Source of the DNA: JBBAAW01 sp041658075
GTDB lineage: Bacteria > Patescibacteriota > WWE3 > UBA101185 > UBA10185
DNA: 40,878 bases
Direction of reading: 5' to 3'
NCBI GenBank assembly: GCA_041658075.1
Contig: JBBAAW010000007.1
Span: forward strand, 1-40,878
Positions within the stretch are counted from its first letter, which is position 1. Each line of letters begins with the position of its first letter. Shown here piece after piece: positions 40,500-40,878 of this stretch. A program made the position numbers and the translations under genes. The notes below the pieces were generated by a model, which was given only the letters and a program-made list of their open reading frames with translations, ran no database searches and was not told the DNA's origin.

Positions 40500-40878
40500 T
40501 TACGTTGTCGACACAAAAAGAGTAGCTGACTTGCCGGGTATAAATTCCATATTTAACGTATCACCCACTTTTAGCTTACTTAGTTCCATCTTTGGCGATT
40601 CTTTGGTAGAACCTTTGTGTATTATTACGACTGAAGGATCGTTTGGTAAGGTAAAGTCTCCCTTTTGACCACTGAGTACAATCATCTCGTTTGTGATTGA
40701 TTTTACTTTGTATGCAAAGTCAACCTTATGTACTGCATTTTGCTTTGACACTGTAGTACTACCATAATTCACGTCTTTGGGATTTAATTTTATTAATCCT
40801 GTTTTTGTGGCGTACATAACTCCCGCAACGACGAGTACAACCACCACAAGAAGCATTACTATACCAGCAAACCCTTTT
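40500..40878 (-). CDS. Membrane-anchored small protein, N-terminus cut by window edge
   Basis: The frame is open to the window end. An ATG at 40856 exists, but the codons before it read KGFAGIV and belong to the same hydrophobic segment (GFAGIVMLLVVVVLVVAGV), so the real start is probably outside. After the membrane segment comes an extracytoplasmic beta-rich domain of about 85 residues with the pattern VKSITNEMIVLSG, FTLPNDPSVVI and LSKLKVGDTLNMEF, like small OB-type domains. Function unknown. The 105 bases between this gene and the DUF2156 gene (40395-40499) hold nothing I can identify. Confidence 0.6.
   Translation of the reverse strand, partial: KGFAGIVMLLVVVVLVVAGVMYATKTGLIKLNPKDVNYGSTTVSKQNAVHKVDFAYKVKSITNEMIVLSGQKGDFTLPNDPSVVIIHKGSTKESPKMELSKLKVGDTLNMEFIPGKSATLFVSTT

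Overview
The window looks like chromosomal DNA from an uncultivated bacterium of the Candidate Phyla Radiation (Patescibacteria), most likely the Microgenomates side; this is inferred from gene content, not from a phylogenetic marker. The supporting points are DUF4012 and DUF2156 proteins, a long exopolysaccharide glycosyltransferase operon, an AAA+/DUF4143 ATPase, a short dcw cluster (mraZ-rsmH-ftsL-ftsI), PEP synthase rather than a visible pyruvate kinase, very tight packing with many ATGA overlaps, and a GC content of about 40% by eye. TGA is used as a normal stop, so this is not a code-25 lineage (Gracilibacteria/Absconditabacteria).

Layout. 1-913: two small membrane or secreted proteins, one cysteine-rich. 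971-4191: a DNA damage locus with atl and uvrB on the minus strand and lexA divergent. 4252-12449: a block around phosphoenolpyruvate, with a phosphoglycerate mutase, the operon eno-murB-murA, a GT-C-like membrane protein and ppsA. 12484-16021: a response regulator, a histidine kinase and a phosphohexomutase. 16022-16464: a candidate structured RNA and a GC-rich mini-gene. 16465-20300: a YraN-like protein and the mraZ-rsmH-ftsL-ftsI operon, with a recognisable MraZ operator and a terminator. 20499-20645: a 48-residue double zinc-knuckle protein, divergent from mraZ. 20715-22799: recO and glycyl-tRNA synthetase. 22821-36657: a ten-gene Wzx/Wzy-type surface polysaccharide operon, mostly with 4-base overlaps, which probably extends upstream into an AAA+/DUF4143 ATPase gene (36667-37815). 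37816-40878: a repeat-rich control region, a Nudix protein lacking its catalytic helix, and several poorly known proteins.

The genes make a coherent set. Gpm, Eno and PpsA supply PEP; MurA and MurB use it for UDP-MurNAc; FtsI, FtsL, RsmH and MraZ serve septal wall synthesis; the hexomutase can feed sugar nucleotides to the polysaccharide operon. LexA, UvrB and the alkyltransferase-like protein form a repair module.

Seven genes have a TAnnnT -10 element exactly 6 bases before a start codon and two more have it 7 bases before, which suggests widespread leaderless transcription. Other genes (lexA, the 38558 gene, the DUF4012 gene) have good Shine-Dalgarno sequences. The longest stretch without a protein gene is 16022-16212, which holds the candidate RNA. 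No tRNA, rRNA, CRISPR array, insertion sequence or phage gene was seen.
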